From: Arthrobacter sp. ov118
GTDB taxonomy: Bacteria; Actinomycetota; Actinomycetes; Actinomycetales; Micrococcaceae
NCBI RefSeq assembly: GCF_900116495.1
Contig: NZ_FPAY01000001.1
Span: 62,001-126,000 of the forward strand
DNA length: 64,000 nt
Reading direction: 5' to 3'
Shown: piece after piece, positions 24,501 to 35,185 of the stretch
Numbering within the stretch: position 1 is the first letter of the stretch
Layout: the number at the start of each line of letters is the position of its first letter
The notes under the pieces: generated by a model
Seen by the model: only the letters and a program-made list of their open reading frames with translations
What the model was told of the DNA's origin: nothing
The model's database searches: none
Program-made: the position numbers and the translations under genes

Positions 24501-26394
24501 CGAGGTCGTAGAGGAAGTAGTCGCGGTGATCCGCGGTCTCGATTTCAAACGGGCGTTCGTCCAGGACCTCAAGGCCGAGGTTGTGGAAATACGGCAGGAT
24601 CTGGCTCAGGCTCTTCGGCTCCAGCATGTACAGCTTGACGCGGGCGTCCTCTTCCAGGGTGGCTCCGGCGCCTTCGGGCAGGTACACGTGGACGCCGGGC
24701 TGTTCCCGGACGGCTTCGCCGGCCCGTTCGGCCGCGGCGCCGTACTTTTCGAAGCGGTCGATGTCCGTCAGCGCGTCTTCGATCTCGTAATCCACCCGGT
24801 AGCCGGCCGGGAACGCTTCGGCCCAGTTGGCTGCCAGTTCTTTGGCATCGTTCTCCCCGAGGCCGGCACCGCCGCCGTCGCCGCGGGCGCGCAGGACCTC
24901 GGCAATGCCCTCACCCCAAGAGCGGGCGGCCCGGACCAGGCGCTTCTCCAGCTCATCGCTGTTGATGTTGCTGACGTCGGAGTCCTTCGGCAGCCGGATC
25001 CTGAAGAAGAGTCGGGCGAGGGCGGATTCGGTCATCCGCGCCTCAAAGTCGATCGACACGGCGTTGAAGGTCTCCCGCAGTTCCTGCTCGATGCGGAGCC
25101 GGACGTTCGTCGTGTAGCGGTCGCGGGGGAGGTAGACGAGGGCGGACATAAACCGGCCGTAGATGTCCGGGCGGAGGAACAAACGCGTGCGACGTCGTTC
25201 CTGCAGCCGCTGGATTCCGTTGGCGATGGCGGCAAGGTCCGGGATTTCGATCTGGAAAAGCTCGTCCCGGGGGTAGGTTTCGAGGATGCCCAGCAGGTCT
25301 TTGCCCGAGTGCGAGTCCGGCGGGAAACCGGCGTCTTTGAGGACGGCGGCCACCTTTTCCCGGACCACGGGGATCTCCCGGACGGAGCCGGCGTAGGCGG
25401 TGGTGGCGAAGAGACCGATGAAGCGGCGTTCGCCGTTGACGTTTCCGGCGGCGTCGAAGCTCTTGACGCCGATGTAGTCCAGGTACGCCGAGCGGTGCAC
25501 GGTGGAGCGCGAGTTCGCCTTCGTGATCACAAGGGCGCGCTTCTCGCGAGCCTTCCTCCTGCCCGCCTCGGTGAGGTGCTGGACCTGGCGGGTGTCGGCG
25601 CCGCCGCGCAGCAATCCGAGTCCGCTCTCCTCACGCAGTTCCAGGACGTCCTCGCCGGATTCGTTCACGAGGTCGTATTCGCGGTAGCCCAGGAAAGTGA
25701 AGTTCCCGTCGTCGAGCCAGCGGAGCAGTTCCTGGGCCTGCCGCAACTCGGCAATCTGGGCACGGTCGACCGTCCGGTCCAGGTCCGCGGCGATTTCCAG
25801 CGCCTTTGTGCGCATCTTCGGCCAGTCTTCGACGGCGGCGCGGACGTCGCCGAGCACGCGGGTGATTCCCTTGATCAGATCCGCGCGCTTCTCCTCGCCG
25901 ACCGGGTCGATTTCGACGGCGATCCACGACTCCATGTGGGAGGCGTTGTCCCCCTGGGCGATCAAGTGGGAGAGGTTCGGCATGGCCGCGGTATCGCCGC
26001 TGGAAATGCCCAGGTGGGAGGGAACGCGCTCGACCTTGACCAGTTGGCCGGTCTCGCGGTTGCGGGAGACCACGAAGAGTGGGTGCAGGACCAGGTGGAT
26101 GGGCGCTTTCTGGCGGACCAGCTCGGCGTTCACGGAGTCCACGAGGAAAGGCATGTCATCGGTGACGATAAACACGACGCTGCAGTCGGCCTCGTTCCGC
26201 ACTTCGATGTTCGCGATCCCCGGCCGGCGCTTTGCCGCGAGCTGGCGGTGGGCGTCCGCCCTTTCCGTCAGGATTTCCTCGGAATAGGCCCCGCGGTCCT
26301 CCTCCGCAAGATGTTCGTAGTAATCCCCGAGGTAGCTTGCGCCCCTGCTACCGATCGAAACGGGCTGATCCTCCACGCTGGACCCAGACGACAT
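21517..26394 (-). CDS. gdh: NAD-specific glutamate dehydrogenase, large (180-kDa class)
   Basis: 1625 aa, the length typical of the large GDH class. It oxidatively deaminates glutamate to 2-oxoglutarate with NAD. An N-terminal ACT-like region (VFIVTDDMPFLVDSVN, about 60-75) is followed by several regulatory modules and the catalytic core, with VARGGLRWSDRREDFRTE and KNAVIVPTGAKGGF, then a dinucleotide domain (VVGEGGNLGMTQRGRIE). A GTG start nine codons upstream is possible, but ATG at 26394 has GGAGG six bases before it. It is a single-gene unit. A role in nitrogen balance or amino-acid catabolism is expected. Confidence 0.93.
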   Translation of the reverse strand: MSSGSSVEDQPVSIGSRGASYLGDYYEHLAEEDRGAYSEEILTERADAHRQLAAKRRPGIANIEVRNEADCSVVFIVTDDMPFLVDSVNAELVRQKAPIHLVLHPLFVVSRNRETGQLVKVERVPSHLGISSGDTAAMPNLSHLIAQGDNASHMESWIAVEIDPVGEEKRADLIKGITRVLGDVRAAVEDWPKMRTKALEIAADLDRTVDRAQIAELRQAQELLRWLDDGNFTFLGYREYDLVNESGEDVLELREESGLGLLRGGADTRQVQHLTEAGRRKAREKRALVITKANSRSTVHRSAYLDYIGVKSFDAAGNVNGERRFIGLFATTAYAGSVREIPVVREKVAAVLKDAGFPPDSHSGKDLLGILETYPRDELFQIEIPDLAAIANGIQRLQERRRTRLFLRPDIYGRFMSALVYLPRDRYTTNVRLRIEQELRETFNAVSIDFEARMTESALARLFFRIRLPKDSDVSNINSDELEKRLVRAARSWGEGIAEVLRARGDGGGAGLGENDAKELAANWAEAFPAGYRVDYEIEDALTDIDRFEKYGAAAERAGEAVREQPGVHVYLPEGAGATLEEDARVKLYMLEPKSLSQILPYFHNLGLEVLDERPFEIETADHRDYFLYDLGLKYPAGVDPQATGQLLGESFGAAVTGAVESDSFDRLVLREGIHWRKVVVLRAYAKYMRQMGNTNSFGFISDTLLGNPDVARALTGLFAARFDPALSDAERQLKQEQVGAELDAAIENVATLDADRVLRTFANLIRATVRTNYFQNKTHVSFKLSPAAVDGLPFPRPMFEIWVYSPRVEGVHLRFGKVARGGLRWSDRREDFRTEILGLVKAQTVKNAVIVPTGAKGGFYAKQLPDPASDRSAWMAEGIESYKTFIRGLLDITDNLIVTPEGQTVTPPADVVRHDDDDSYLVVAADKGTASFSDIANGLAAEYGFWLGDAFASGGSVGYDHKAMGITARGAWESVKRHFSELDLDTQSEPFTVVGVGDMSGDVFGNGMLLSKQIRLLAAFDHRHIFLDPTPDAATSYAERQRLFELPRSSWDDYNRALISEGGGIFARQAKVIPVSAQVRAALGLPDGTTELSPPELLRAILLAPADLLYNGGIGTYVKASTESNAEVGDKANDAIRVDGRELRVKVVGEGGNLGMTQRGRIEAALQGVILNTDAIDNSAGVDCSDHEVNIKIFVDRMVAAGKLDSGERAPFLASMTDEVGRLVLEDNIDQNILLLNDRMRVAEWSPSYERLMDWLEKSADLKRDLEALPTTLELRERLEQGQGLTSPELSVLAAYAKIELASALRDSDLADDPWFRSTLRAYFPEQLRERFDAELDTHPLRREIIATVVANDMINLGGITFAFRAIEETSATESALAKAFVALREVYELDIMVKELNELPASFPTEHWCTVHLDIRRLLDRAVRWLLGQGGASRPIADIVAEFKPLMDPMRARLLDYLRGEDRARVVAWLEKARGWELPEDLAHRWAELFESFVLLDIAKIVHASPEPVAEIAHVYYAVFNRFHVDSLLERITKLPRKDRWQALARAALRDDLYSTVSDMTTAVLGSTPAGTPAEERLAAWESQNAEQLGRAESMFDEVNALEADDMASLSVALRLLRSIVRR

Positions 26395-26451
26395 CGAAAC
26401 GCCTCCATAAAAGAAGTTCACGGCCGCCTCTTTGCGGCTCTTACGATGACC

Positions 26452-27792
26452 CTAACCCTTTGCCAGACGCCGTGCTGTAGAAGAAAAGCCAAAGGAATCC
26501 GCTTTTCGCTGGGCAGGTGCACAAGCCAATTTTGCGATGGCCCGGCGCAGCTCTGATTCGGGGGCGGATTCGAGCAAAAGAGCTCCAGCCAGCAGGGCGG
26601 CATCGCTCGCCGCAGGGTCGGAGGGCAGGAACGCCGAGAGCGACGCCGCCGGGCCGTACCGCTCCCACGCGGCCCGGAGCTGGCGCTCCGGGGACCGGCC
26701 CACGGCGGCGGCCCGGACCTTGTTCAGCACCACTTGGGGCGCTGCCTGCGGAACGGCTGCCTGCAGCTCAGCCAGACCCCGGACCAGCCGGGGCACTCCG
26801 ATGGAGTCGGCGGCCCCCACGGCAAAGACTGTGTCGGCCGACTCCAGGCTCTTCAGGGTCGCCGCGTTCCTGCGCGGCGCGCCGGTGTCGAAGCTGAGCT
26901 CCTCATCGGCCTCCAGGCAAAAGCCGGTGTCAATTACGGTGACGTCCGCGACCTCCCGTGCCCGCTCCAGCACCAGCGTGAGCGCCGCGGCGCGCAATTC
27001 CGTCCAGCGGTCGGCCCGCGTGATCCCGGTGAGCACGCGAAACGTCCCCGCCTTGGTCGCCACGGGAGTGGCGATCCGAAGCAGGGCGTCGGCGTCGAGC
27101 AGACCCTGATCTGCCAGCCGGCAGGCCTGGGCCAGCCCCGCGGCCTCGTCGAGTAGTCCCAGCAGGGCGGCCACGCTGGCACCATAGCTGTCGGCATCGA
27201 CCAGCAGCACGGATTGTCCTTCCGCGGCGAGCTCGCCTGCGATGTTGGCAGCAACCAGCGTCCGGCCCGGCGCGCCGGCCGGTCCCCAGACCGCAATGAT
27301 CCGCCCCTTCCCGGTAGGTCCCCGGGACGCCGTCGCGTGCCCTCCGGACGTCCGGGTGGCATGCCCAGGCTCCATGGAGTCGGTGGCGTACCCGCCGCCT
27401 TGAACGCCATCCGTCGCGGTAAGCCCCGGCCGGGCGACGGGGCCGCTGAGCTTTGCCACCGCAGCAGAAATCCGTGCCGCCAAAGCCGCAGCGTCAACAC
27501 CGCGGGCTTCTGTTGCCACGCCGATGGTCCACAGGCGGGCGGTTTCCTCGGGGTTGTCGCTCAATGCGACCACAACGACGCCGACGGCGGACAGACGGTC
27601 CACCAGTGAGGCCGTCAACTCCTCGCTACCAGCCGCGACGACGGCGGCCCGGGCGAGGCCACTCTGGCAGGCGGCCAGTAATTCGGCCAGCTCACTGCAC
27701 CGCCGGACAACGGAGACGGGCCCGTGGAGTCGTTCCAGACCGCCCACCAGGTCATCGCGCGAGTCCCCTACCGTCACCACGGGAATGCTCAT
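26452..27792 (-). CDS. MinD/CpaE-like P-loop protein with degenerate nucleotide site
   Basis: 446 aa. An N-terminal receiver-like domain (about 1-115) and a Gly/Ser-rich linker lead into a MinD/ParA-type Rossmann fold from about residue 163. The expected KGGxGKT loop reads GPAGAPGRT (170-178): both lysines are absent, although the DADSYGASVAALLG switch and VTVIDTG Walker B region remain. It may bind nucleotide weakly or not at all. It overlaps the preceding SAF-domain gene as ATGA. In Flp/Tad pilus clusters CpaE and CpaB are similarly paired, but no other pilus genes are present, so the role is unclear. Confidence 0.7.
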   Translation of the reverse strand: MSIPVVTVGDSRDDLVGGLERLHGPVSVVRRCSELAELLAACQSGLARAAVVAAGSEELTASLVDRLSAVGVVVVALSDNPEETARLWTIGVATEARGVDAAALAARISAAVAKLSGPVARPGLTATDGVQGGGYATDSMEPGHATRTSGGHATASRGPTGKGRIIAVWGPAGAPGRTLVAANIAGELAAEGQSVLLVDADSYGASVAALLGLLDEAAGLAQACRLADQGLLDADALLRIATPVATKAGTFRVLTGITRADRWTELRAAALTLVLERAREVADVTVIDTGFCLEADEELSFDTGAPRRNAATLKSLESADTVFAVGAADSIGVPRLVRGLAELQAAVPQAAPQVVLNKVRAAAVGRSPERQLRAAWERYGPAASLSAFLPSDPAASDAALLAGALLLESAPESELRRAIAKLACAPAQRKADSFGFSSTARRLAKG

Positions 27793-28433
27793 CGCGCGGT
27801 ACCGCCGGGGTTCCAGACAACTGCGATCTTTGCCTTGTTCGCCTGTGCGCCCAGCAGTTTCGGCATCTGGGCATCCGGGACAAGGATCATGACCACCGTG
27901 GAACGGGAGGACCCCAAGGCGGTACTCCCCGCGGTGATTTGGGCGATTTCGGCGCCGGACAGGAGCAGGGTGGGTTCGCTGAAGCCGTTGCGGGCGTCCG
28001 GCAGGGCCACCCAGACGTCCACGCGGGAGCCCGCCACGGCCTGGCTGGGGAGGCTTTCCTCGACAGTGACGGCGACGGGCTTGCGGTTCAGGACATCGAG
28101 CTGCCCCACGCTTTCACGCGGCAACAGCTGATCCTTGCCTATTCGTTGCACGGCCACGAGTCCGGTATCCAGGCCGGACTCCGGGGTCAGGTAGCCCTGT
28201 TCAACATCACCTAGCCGAACCTTGACCCGATGCAGCTTGTCTGCGGTCAGTGTCTCCCCGACGGCGATCGGCTCTCGTGCGGCATACGCTTCCGTGGTCT
28301 GGTCCGCGGCACCGACCAGTGAGACCACTCCTGCCACGGACGCCAGGACCAGCAGGATTCCGACGAGGAGCCTCGGGTCTTTCCAGGAAGGCTTCTTCAA
28401 ACGGGCTCCCCCGGCTGCCGCGCTTCCACTCAT
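27789..28433 (-). CDS. SAF-domain membrane-anchored protein (CpaB/FlgA-like)
   Basis: 214 aa from ATG at 28433. A short basic N-terminus is followed by one membrane segment (about residues 25-45), then a SAF fold (about 50-115, with AREPIAVGETLTADKLHRVKV) and a C-terminal region resembling the CpaB/RcpC part. The longest frame adds 15 codons upstream that look non-coding; the chosen ATG follows GGGGGAC. It lies first in a two-gene unit with the MinD/CpaE-like gene. CpaB acts in Tad-pilus secretion, but no pilin or secretin genes are here, so only topology and domain are secure. Confidence 0.75.
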   Translation of the reverse strand: MSGSAAAGGARLKKPSWKDPRLLVGILLVLASVAGVVSLVGAADQTTEAYAAREPIAVGETLTADKLHRVKVRLGDVEQGYLTPESGLDTGLVAVQRIGKDQLLPRESVGQLDVLNRKPVAVTVEESLPSQAVAGSRVDVWVALPDARNGFSEPTLLLSGAEIAQITAGSTALGSSRSTVVMILVPDAQMPKLLGAQANKAKIAVVWNPGGTAR

Positions 28434-28582
28434 GCGTCCGTCCCCCTGTCGTCGCCGTCCTTCCCGGATGCCGGCCACCCCTATTGTTACGCCCCCGCGG
28501 TCCGGGCGGAAGATGCAGGAACAAACAAGGACAAACTGTGGATAAGGGCGCCACCTGGCGCCAACGGTGGCAAAATGGGCAT

Positions 28583-28804
28583 ATGCCCCGATTCCTGACG
28601 CTCGCAGACGTTGCCGAACAGCTCCAGATCAATTCACCGGCCGCCTATGCACTTGTTCGCAGCGGAGAGTTGAAGGCGATCCAGGTCGGCGGGCGCGGCC
28701 AGTGGCGTGTTGAGGAAACGATGCTCGAGCAGTACATCCAGGAGCGCTACGCTGAGGCCAGCCGCATGATCGAAGAGGCCAAGGCGAAGTCTGCCGGGCG
28801 CTGA
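28583..28804 (+). CDS. Small helix-turn-helix (MerR/excisionase-like) DNA-binding protein
   Basis: 73 aa from ATG at 28583; the frame is open far upstream but MPRFLTLADVAEQLQ is the typical start. A winged HTH of the excisionase/BldC kind is visible: LTLADVAEQL (helix 1), then ALVRSGELKAIQVGGRGQWRV (recognition helix and wing), and a C-terminal acidic/Lys helix. BldC-type proteins are developmental regulators, while other members are excisionases or toxin-antitoxin parts; no integrase is nearby, so chromosomal regulation is more likely. It is divergent from the SAF-domain gene. Confidence 0.8.
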   Translation: MPRFLTLADVAEQLQINSPAAYALVRSGELKAIQVGGRGQWRVEETMLEQYIQERYAEASRMIEEAKAKSAGR

Positions 28805-28833
28805 ACCTAAGCGGCGGGCTAACTGTCTGCGGC

Positions 28834-29403
28834 CTAATTGCCCGCGGGGCTGGCAGACCTGATGCCCGCGAGGGCCGCAAAGGGAATGGTCACCACCTGG
28901 CGGACGCCCGCCGCACGCCGGTCTTCCCCCTCCCGCATCACCGCAAGGTCCAGGAAATCCCGGCCCACCGTGTCGATGACGCCATACTGCTCCGCCTCTG
29001 CCCGCCCGCGTGCAACAACAATTGTCACCGGTGCGCGACTCCCGGCGAGTCCCCGGAGGGCGCTGCCAAGGCCTAGCCGCTGGCGGACCCTTGACGGTTC
29101 GGGGACCGCCAGCCGCGATAGACCCGCAAACTGCGCGGCCGCGGCGTAGGGAATGAGTACCTGGTGCATGGACTCATCGAGGACCAGGGCTTCGCTGCCC
29201 GCGTGGCTCAGCGCCCCCTCGAAGGCGGCCCCGGACGACACGTGAACCCGGATGCTCAGTCCCAGGGATCCGCGGAGCCGGTCGGCTAACTCCACCTTGG
29301 CCGCGTCCACCAGCGCCCGTTCCGCTACTTCCGCCTCAAAGTCCAGCCGCTGGCGCGCGGCCAGTTGTGCCTCCATGTCGTTGAACAGCGCGTCCCACCG
29401 CAT
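28834..29403 (-). CDS. Conserved actinobacterial hypothetical protein
   Basis: 189 aa, not recognised as a named family. It begins MRWDALFNDMEAQLAARQRL, followed by a charged helix (about 15-45) and then two beta-rich halves (about 48-100 and 118-180; VTIVVARGRAEAEQYGVIDTVGRDFLDLAV). The beta halves have a rhythm like a short Sm/SH3-type barrel, but I cannot prove it. No signal peptide or membrane segment is present. It converges on the HTH gene. The codon pattern is normal for the genome, so the gene is likely real. Confidence 0.65.
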   Translation of the reverse strand: MRWDALFNDMEAQLAARQRLDFEAEVAERALVDAAKVELADRLRGSLGLSIRVHVSSGAAFEGALSHAGSEALVLDESMHQVLIPYAAAAQFAGLSRLAVPEPSRVRQRLGLGSALRGLAGSRAPVTIVVARGRAEAEQYGVIDTVGRDFLDLAVMREGEDRRAAGVRQVVTIPFAALAGIRSASPAGN

Positions 29404-29600
29404 TGCGCCAGCGTAGGCGCGCCTCCTGCACCGGTCAATACATGCGGGGCAACCTCCCGGGTCAGTCCGATGGCGTTATCCACAGGCGTCCTGCTGCCTC
29501 TGGACATACCTATCCCGCCGGATCAAACTGAATCGAAACATACCAAAGAGCATCTAAATGCATCGAACTGTATTAAACAATAATGGAAGGGAGCGGGAGG
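29404..29600. promoter_or_regulatory. AT-rich divergent intergenic region
   Basis: 197 bp between divergent starts. Positions 29515-29585 are unusually A/T-rich and hold repeated ATCGAAAC/ATCGAACT half-sites and a palindromic ATGCAT, so it probably carries promoters and perhaps an operator for the LysM protein gene. No clear -35/-10 pair was assigned. Confidence 0.4.
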
Positions 29601-30407
29601 ATGGACCGGAGAGCAGCACGCCCACCCCAGGCCCAGCGGCAGGCACTCCGGGCCGATGCGGCAATGGCCGCCGTGATCCTGGTTCTGGGTGTTGTCCTCG
29701 CCCTCACGGGAAGCTTCCTCATTCAGCGCTGGCACACGGCCTCGGCCCACCAGCAGTCAATGTCCTTTGAGGACCAGCTGGGGGTCGCGGCAAATACCGC
29801 GGGACTGATCGTCATCGTCTGGTGGGTCATGTCCTTCGCCATTGCCGCTACGGCGGCCCTCCTTGACCGTGTCGGCAGGACCCGGGCGGCGGCGGCCACA
29901 GGGCGGTTCAGCCCGGCGTTCATGCGCCGGCTGGTTCTCGCCGCCGTCGGACTTCAGCTGGCCGCCGCACCGCTCGCCAACGCCGCCGTCCCGCACGACG
30001 TGCCGGGTCCCGGCCGCCCTGCCCCGACGGCGGTGTCGGCCTGGACGCCCTCCCGCGTCACGCTATCCGCCCACTCTGCCTCGTCACCGCCACCGCAGCC
30101 TGAAGGTCCCGCCGCAAGTTCCGCGGTGGATCCGCGGTGGAAGCCAGTGCGTCCGACGGTGGAGGCCGGTCCCCTGACCGCACGGCACGTCCGGGACCAG
30201 GACACCGCGGACGCCAGGAGAGAGGTCACTGTCCGCTCCGGTGATTCGCTGTGGAGCATCGCTGCGGCCGCGCTGGGACCGTTCGCGACCGACGCCGACA
30301 TCGCCAGGGAGTGGCCCCGGCTGTATGCGGGCAACCGGGACGTCATCGGGGCCAATCCGCACTTCTTGCGGCCGGGACAGGTCCTGCTCCTGCCGCCGGG
30401 AATGTAA
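29601..30407 (+). CDS. LysM-domain membrane protein
   Basis: 268 aa from ATG at 29601, preceded by GAAGGGAG (an ATG six codons earlier has no Shine-Dalgarno). Membrane segments lie at about 20-40, 65-85 and 105-125. After a Pro/Ala-rich linker, a LysM peptidoglycan-binding domain occupies the last 50 residues (VRSGDSLWSIAAAALGP ... FLRPGQVLLLPPGM). It is expected to contact the cell wall from the membrane. It is followed, 89 bp on, by the Rv3235-like gene and then secA. No enzymatic domain is seen. Confidence 0.8.
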   Translation: MDRRAARPPQAQRQALRADAAMAAVILVLGVVLALTGSFLIQRWHTASAHQQSMSFEDQLGVAANTAGLIVIVWWVMSFAIAATAALLDRVGRTRAAAATGRFSPAFMRRLVLAAVGLQLAAAPLANAAVPHDVPGPGRPAPTAVSAWTPSRVTLSAHSASSPPPQPEGPAASSAVDPRWKPVRPTVEAGPLTARHVRDQDTADARREVTVRSGDSLWSIAAAALGPFATDADIAREWPRLYAGNRDVIGANPHFLRPGQVLLLPPGM

Positions 30408-30424
30408 AGAACACCGCCACACCG

Positions 30425-30471
30425 CACCAGCACCAGCACCAGCACCAGCACCAGCCGGATGATGATCCGGC
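30425..30471 (+). repeat. CACCAG hexanucleotide tandem repeat with adjacent inverted repeat
   Basis: Five perfect CACCAG units (30425-30454) lie between the LysM stop and the next start, followed by GCCGGAT-GATG-ATCCGGC (30454-30471, 7-bp arms). Both are short of a terminator T-run. Confidence 0.85.
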
Positions 30472-30496
30472 ATCCGCCACCAACCGAGGAAGTGTC

Positions 30497-30976
30497 ATGA
30501 ATGCAGCCACCGGGATCGGCACCGCGTCGATCCCAGCCCGTTCCGCCCCCGCCCTCCGCGTTGTCTCCGGCACGGCAACCCCGGCCGTGCGCCCCGCGCA
30601 GGACCGTCCGGCCCTGCACGCGGTTGACGAGGCCCGTGAGATTTGCGCGATTTCCCGCGCCACCGTGCAGGCGGCCATCGAAGTGCTGGCCGGAACGCGG
30701 CCCGCACAGCAGCTCTCCCGCCGGCTGGACCCGCGGTGCCTGGCGGCCCTGCAGCACCGTGCCGCGCTCACCCGGCGGGTTGCCTCTGGCGCCTCGCCTA
30801 CCGCAGGCCGGCTGCACCGCAACCCGTCGGTCCGCTCCGTCCGGGCGTGCCGGGTATCCGAGGACGTCTACGAGGCCAGCGCGGTGGTGGCCGAGGAGTC
30901 GCGGGTCCGAGCGGTCGCCTTGAGGCTCGAGCGCGGTACCGCGGCCTGGCGTGTCACGGTCCTGGAAATCGGCTGA
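30497..30976 (+). CDS. Rv3235-family protein
   Basis: 159 aa from ATG at 30497 with GAGGA eight bases upstream; the longer in-frame extension overlaps the LysM gene and is shadow. A disordered Ala/Pro/Arg N-terminus (about 1-45) leads into a helix (DEAREICAISRATVQAAIEVLAG) and a beta-rich C-terminus (VRACRVSEDVYEASAVVAEESRVRAVALRLER). This matches the actinobacterial Rv3235 family that lies next to secA in many genomes; the molecular function is not known. It ends at a strong hairpin before the convergent secA. Confidence 0.78.
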   Translation: MNAATGIGTASIPARSAPALRVVSGTATPAVRPAQDRPALHAVDEAREICAISRATVQAAIEVLAGTRPAQQLSRRLDPRCLAALQHRAALTRRVASGASPTAGRLHRNPSVRSVRACRVSEDVYEASAVVAEESRVRAVALRLERGTAAWRVTVLEIG

Positions 30977-31040
30977 AAGCCGGCCGGGGCCGGATTCGCG
31001 CCCAGAGAGAAGCCGGATTTGCGAGGGAAGGGAGGCGCAA

Positions 31041-31080
31041 CGGCAGGAGGACCGGAACAGTTGTTCCGGTCCTCCTGCCG
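31041..31080. terminator. Bidirectional terminator between the Rv3235-like gene and secA
   Basis: Arms 31041-31059 and 31062-31080 are complementary over 19 bp (the innermost bases form the loop). The hairpin sits between the two converging stops. Confidence 0.85.
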
Positions 31081-31093
31081 AGTGCGGTAGCTC

Positions 31094-33832
<2,739 letters not shown>

Positions 33833-33935
33833 GTGAAGTTGCTCCCAGTCTCAAGCTGCCGAATTCTGGCGTGTTTAGTCTACGGGAGAGACACAGTGCC
33901 GGTGGCGCCTGTTCCCTCATAGCGGATACTGCGAT

Positions 33936-35153
33936 TTACCGGGCAACCACTGCTTCGGCGAGCGCGGGCGCGAAGTCTCCCGCCGGGGAAACAACCACCT
34001 CGTCCAGTCCCAGCCACTCTGCCATGAGCTGCAGTTCCGCGGCGAGTTCGACGGCGGTGTCATCCGGTGCGCCGGCTTCGGCGTGGGCGGCCCGCACCAG
34101 GAGCCGGCCGCCAGCCCTGTCGGCCTTGAGGTCCACCCGCGCGACGATCGCGTCGCGCAGCAGGAACGGCAGGACGTAGTAGCCGTAGCGCCGCTTCGGT
34201 TCAGGGGTGTAGATCTCGATCCGGTAGCGGAACCCGAACAGTTCCTCGAGCCGCCGCCGTTCGAACACCAGGGAGTCGAAGGGGCTCAGGAGCGCACGTC
34301 CCGTGGTGGCGCGCGGAAGTTTCGCCTCCGCGTGACGGTACAGGGGCCGGTCCCAGCCGGCCACCGTGACCGGCAGGAGCCGGCCCGTGTCCACAAGGTT
34401 CCGCACCGCCGCGGCTGCGGCCTTCTGCGGGGTCCGGAAGTAGTCCGCGAAACACCGGACGGTGCCGATACCGTGGGCCTGTGCGGCGGCGTCGATCAGC
34501 CGGTCCATCGCGGCGGCGGCGTCCACTTCAGGAGCCGGCATTCCTCCGGCCGTTGCGGGAAGCACCTTGGCGGTGAGGGTATAGCGCCGTTCGAAGGATT
34601 CGGTCCGCGAGAATGCCGAGACGAGGCCTTCCTCGAACAGATCTTCCAGGACCCTTTTGACGGCATTCCAGTTCCAGCCCCAGTTGTCCCGCTGCCGGTC
34701 CTCGACATGGCCAAGCCGGGCCGTCAGTTCGGCGGCCGTCATCGGCTTGCCGGCCGCCAGGGTTTCCAGCACCTGGGCCGCCACGCCGTTGCGCAGTTCA
34801 GGGTCCATGGCGTGCGCGCCGACCCATTTGCGGTTCTGCCACTGCACGAGGTCGTGGAAGTGGTCCGGCCGGATGAAGCAGGCCTCGTGCGCCCAGTACT
34901 CCATCATCCGGCGCGGGTGGGTCCCCGCCATCCGTTGCAGGATTGTGCGGTCGTAGTTGCCCAGCCTGGAAAAGAACGGCAGGAAGTGGCTGCGGGACAC
35001 AACATTGACGGAGTCAATCTGGACCAGGTGCAGCCGGGCAAAGGTACGGCCCACCGCCCGTGCTGTCACGGGTCCGGTAGGCCGTTCCTTGTCCAATCCT
35101 TGGGCTGCCAATGCGATCCGCCGTGCCTGTGCCAGGCTCAGCGATGCGTGCAC
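33936..35153 (-). CDS. Winged-helix DNA-binding domain protein (YcaQ/HTH_42-like)
   Basis: 405 aa, the usual length of YcaQ-type proteins. The N-terminus LSLAQARRIALAAQGL, the HLVQIDSVNVVSRSHFLPFFSRLG block (about 45-65), the YWAHEACFI motif and SPFDSLVFERRRLEELFGF (about 305-325) are characteristic. E. coli YcaQ is a DNA glycosylase for interstrand cross-links (AlkZ group), where a QxQ motif is catalytic; I find LVQID (about 46-50) in that position. Repair of alkylated DNA or cross-links is therefore likely. It lies between secA and hpf. Confidence 0.83.
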   Translation of the reverse strand: MHASLSLAQARRIALAAQGLDKERPTGPVTARAVGRTFARLHLVQIDSVNVVSRSHFLPFFSRLGNYDRTILQRMAGTHPRRMMEYWAHEACFIRPDHFHDLVQWQNRKWVGAHAMDPELRNGVAAQVLETLAAGKPMTAAELTARLGHVEDRQRDNWGWNWNAVKRVLEDLFEEGLVSAFSRTESFERRYTLTAKVLPATAGGMPAPEVDAAAAMDRLIDAAAQAHGIGTVRCFADYFRTPQKAAAAAVRNLVDTGRLLPVTVAGWDRPLYRHAEAKLPRATTGRALLSPFDSLVFERRRLEELFGFRYRIEIYTPEPKRRYGYYVLPFLLRDAIVARVDLKADRAGGRLLVRAAHAEAGAPDDTAVELAAELQLMAEWLGLDEVVVSPAGDFAPALAEAVVAR

Positions 35154-35185
35154 GTCAGTCCCTTCGTCGGATGTCCTGCCCCAGC

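Noticed and set aside
24322..26556. 744-aa plus-strand frame opposite gdh
   Set aside because: A long chance frame in GC-rich DNA. The minus strand holds a complete glutamate dehydrogenase, and the frame has no start signal or motif.
30425..30454. Small CRISPR-like array
   Set aside because: Repeats are six bases, directly abutting, with no spacers, so this is a simple tandem repeat.
30497..30976. Longer start for the Rv3235-like gene at 30251
   Set aside because: It would overlap the LysM gene and the CACCAG repeat; the ATG at 30497 has a proper ribosome site.
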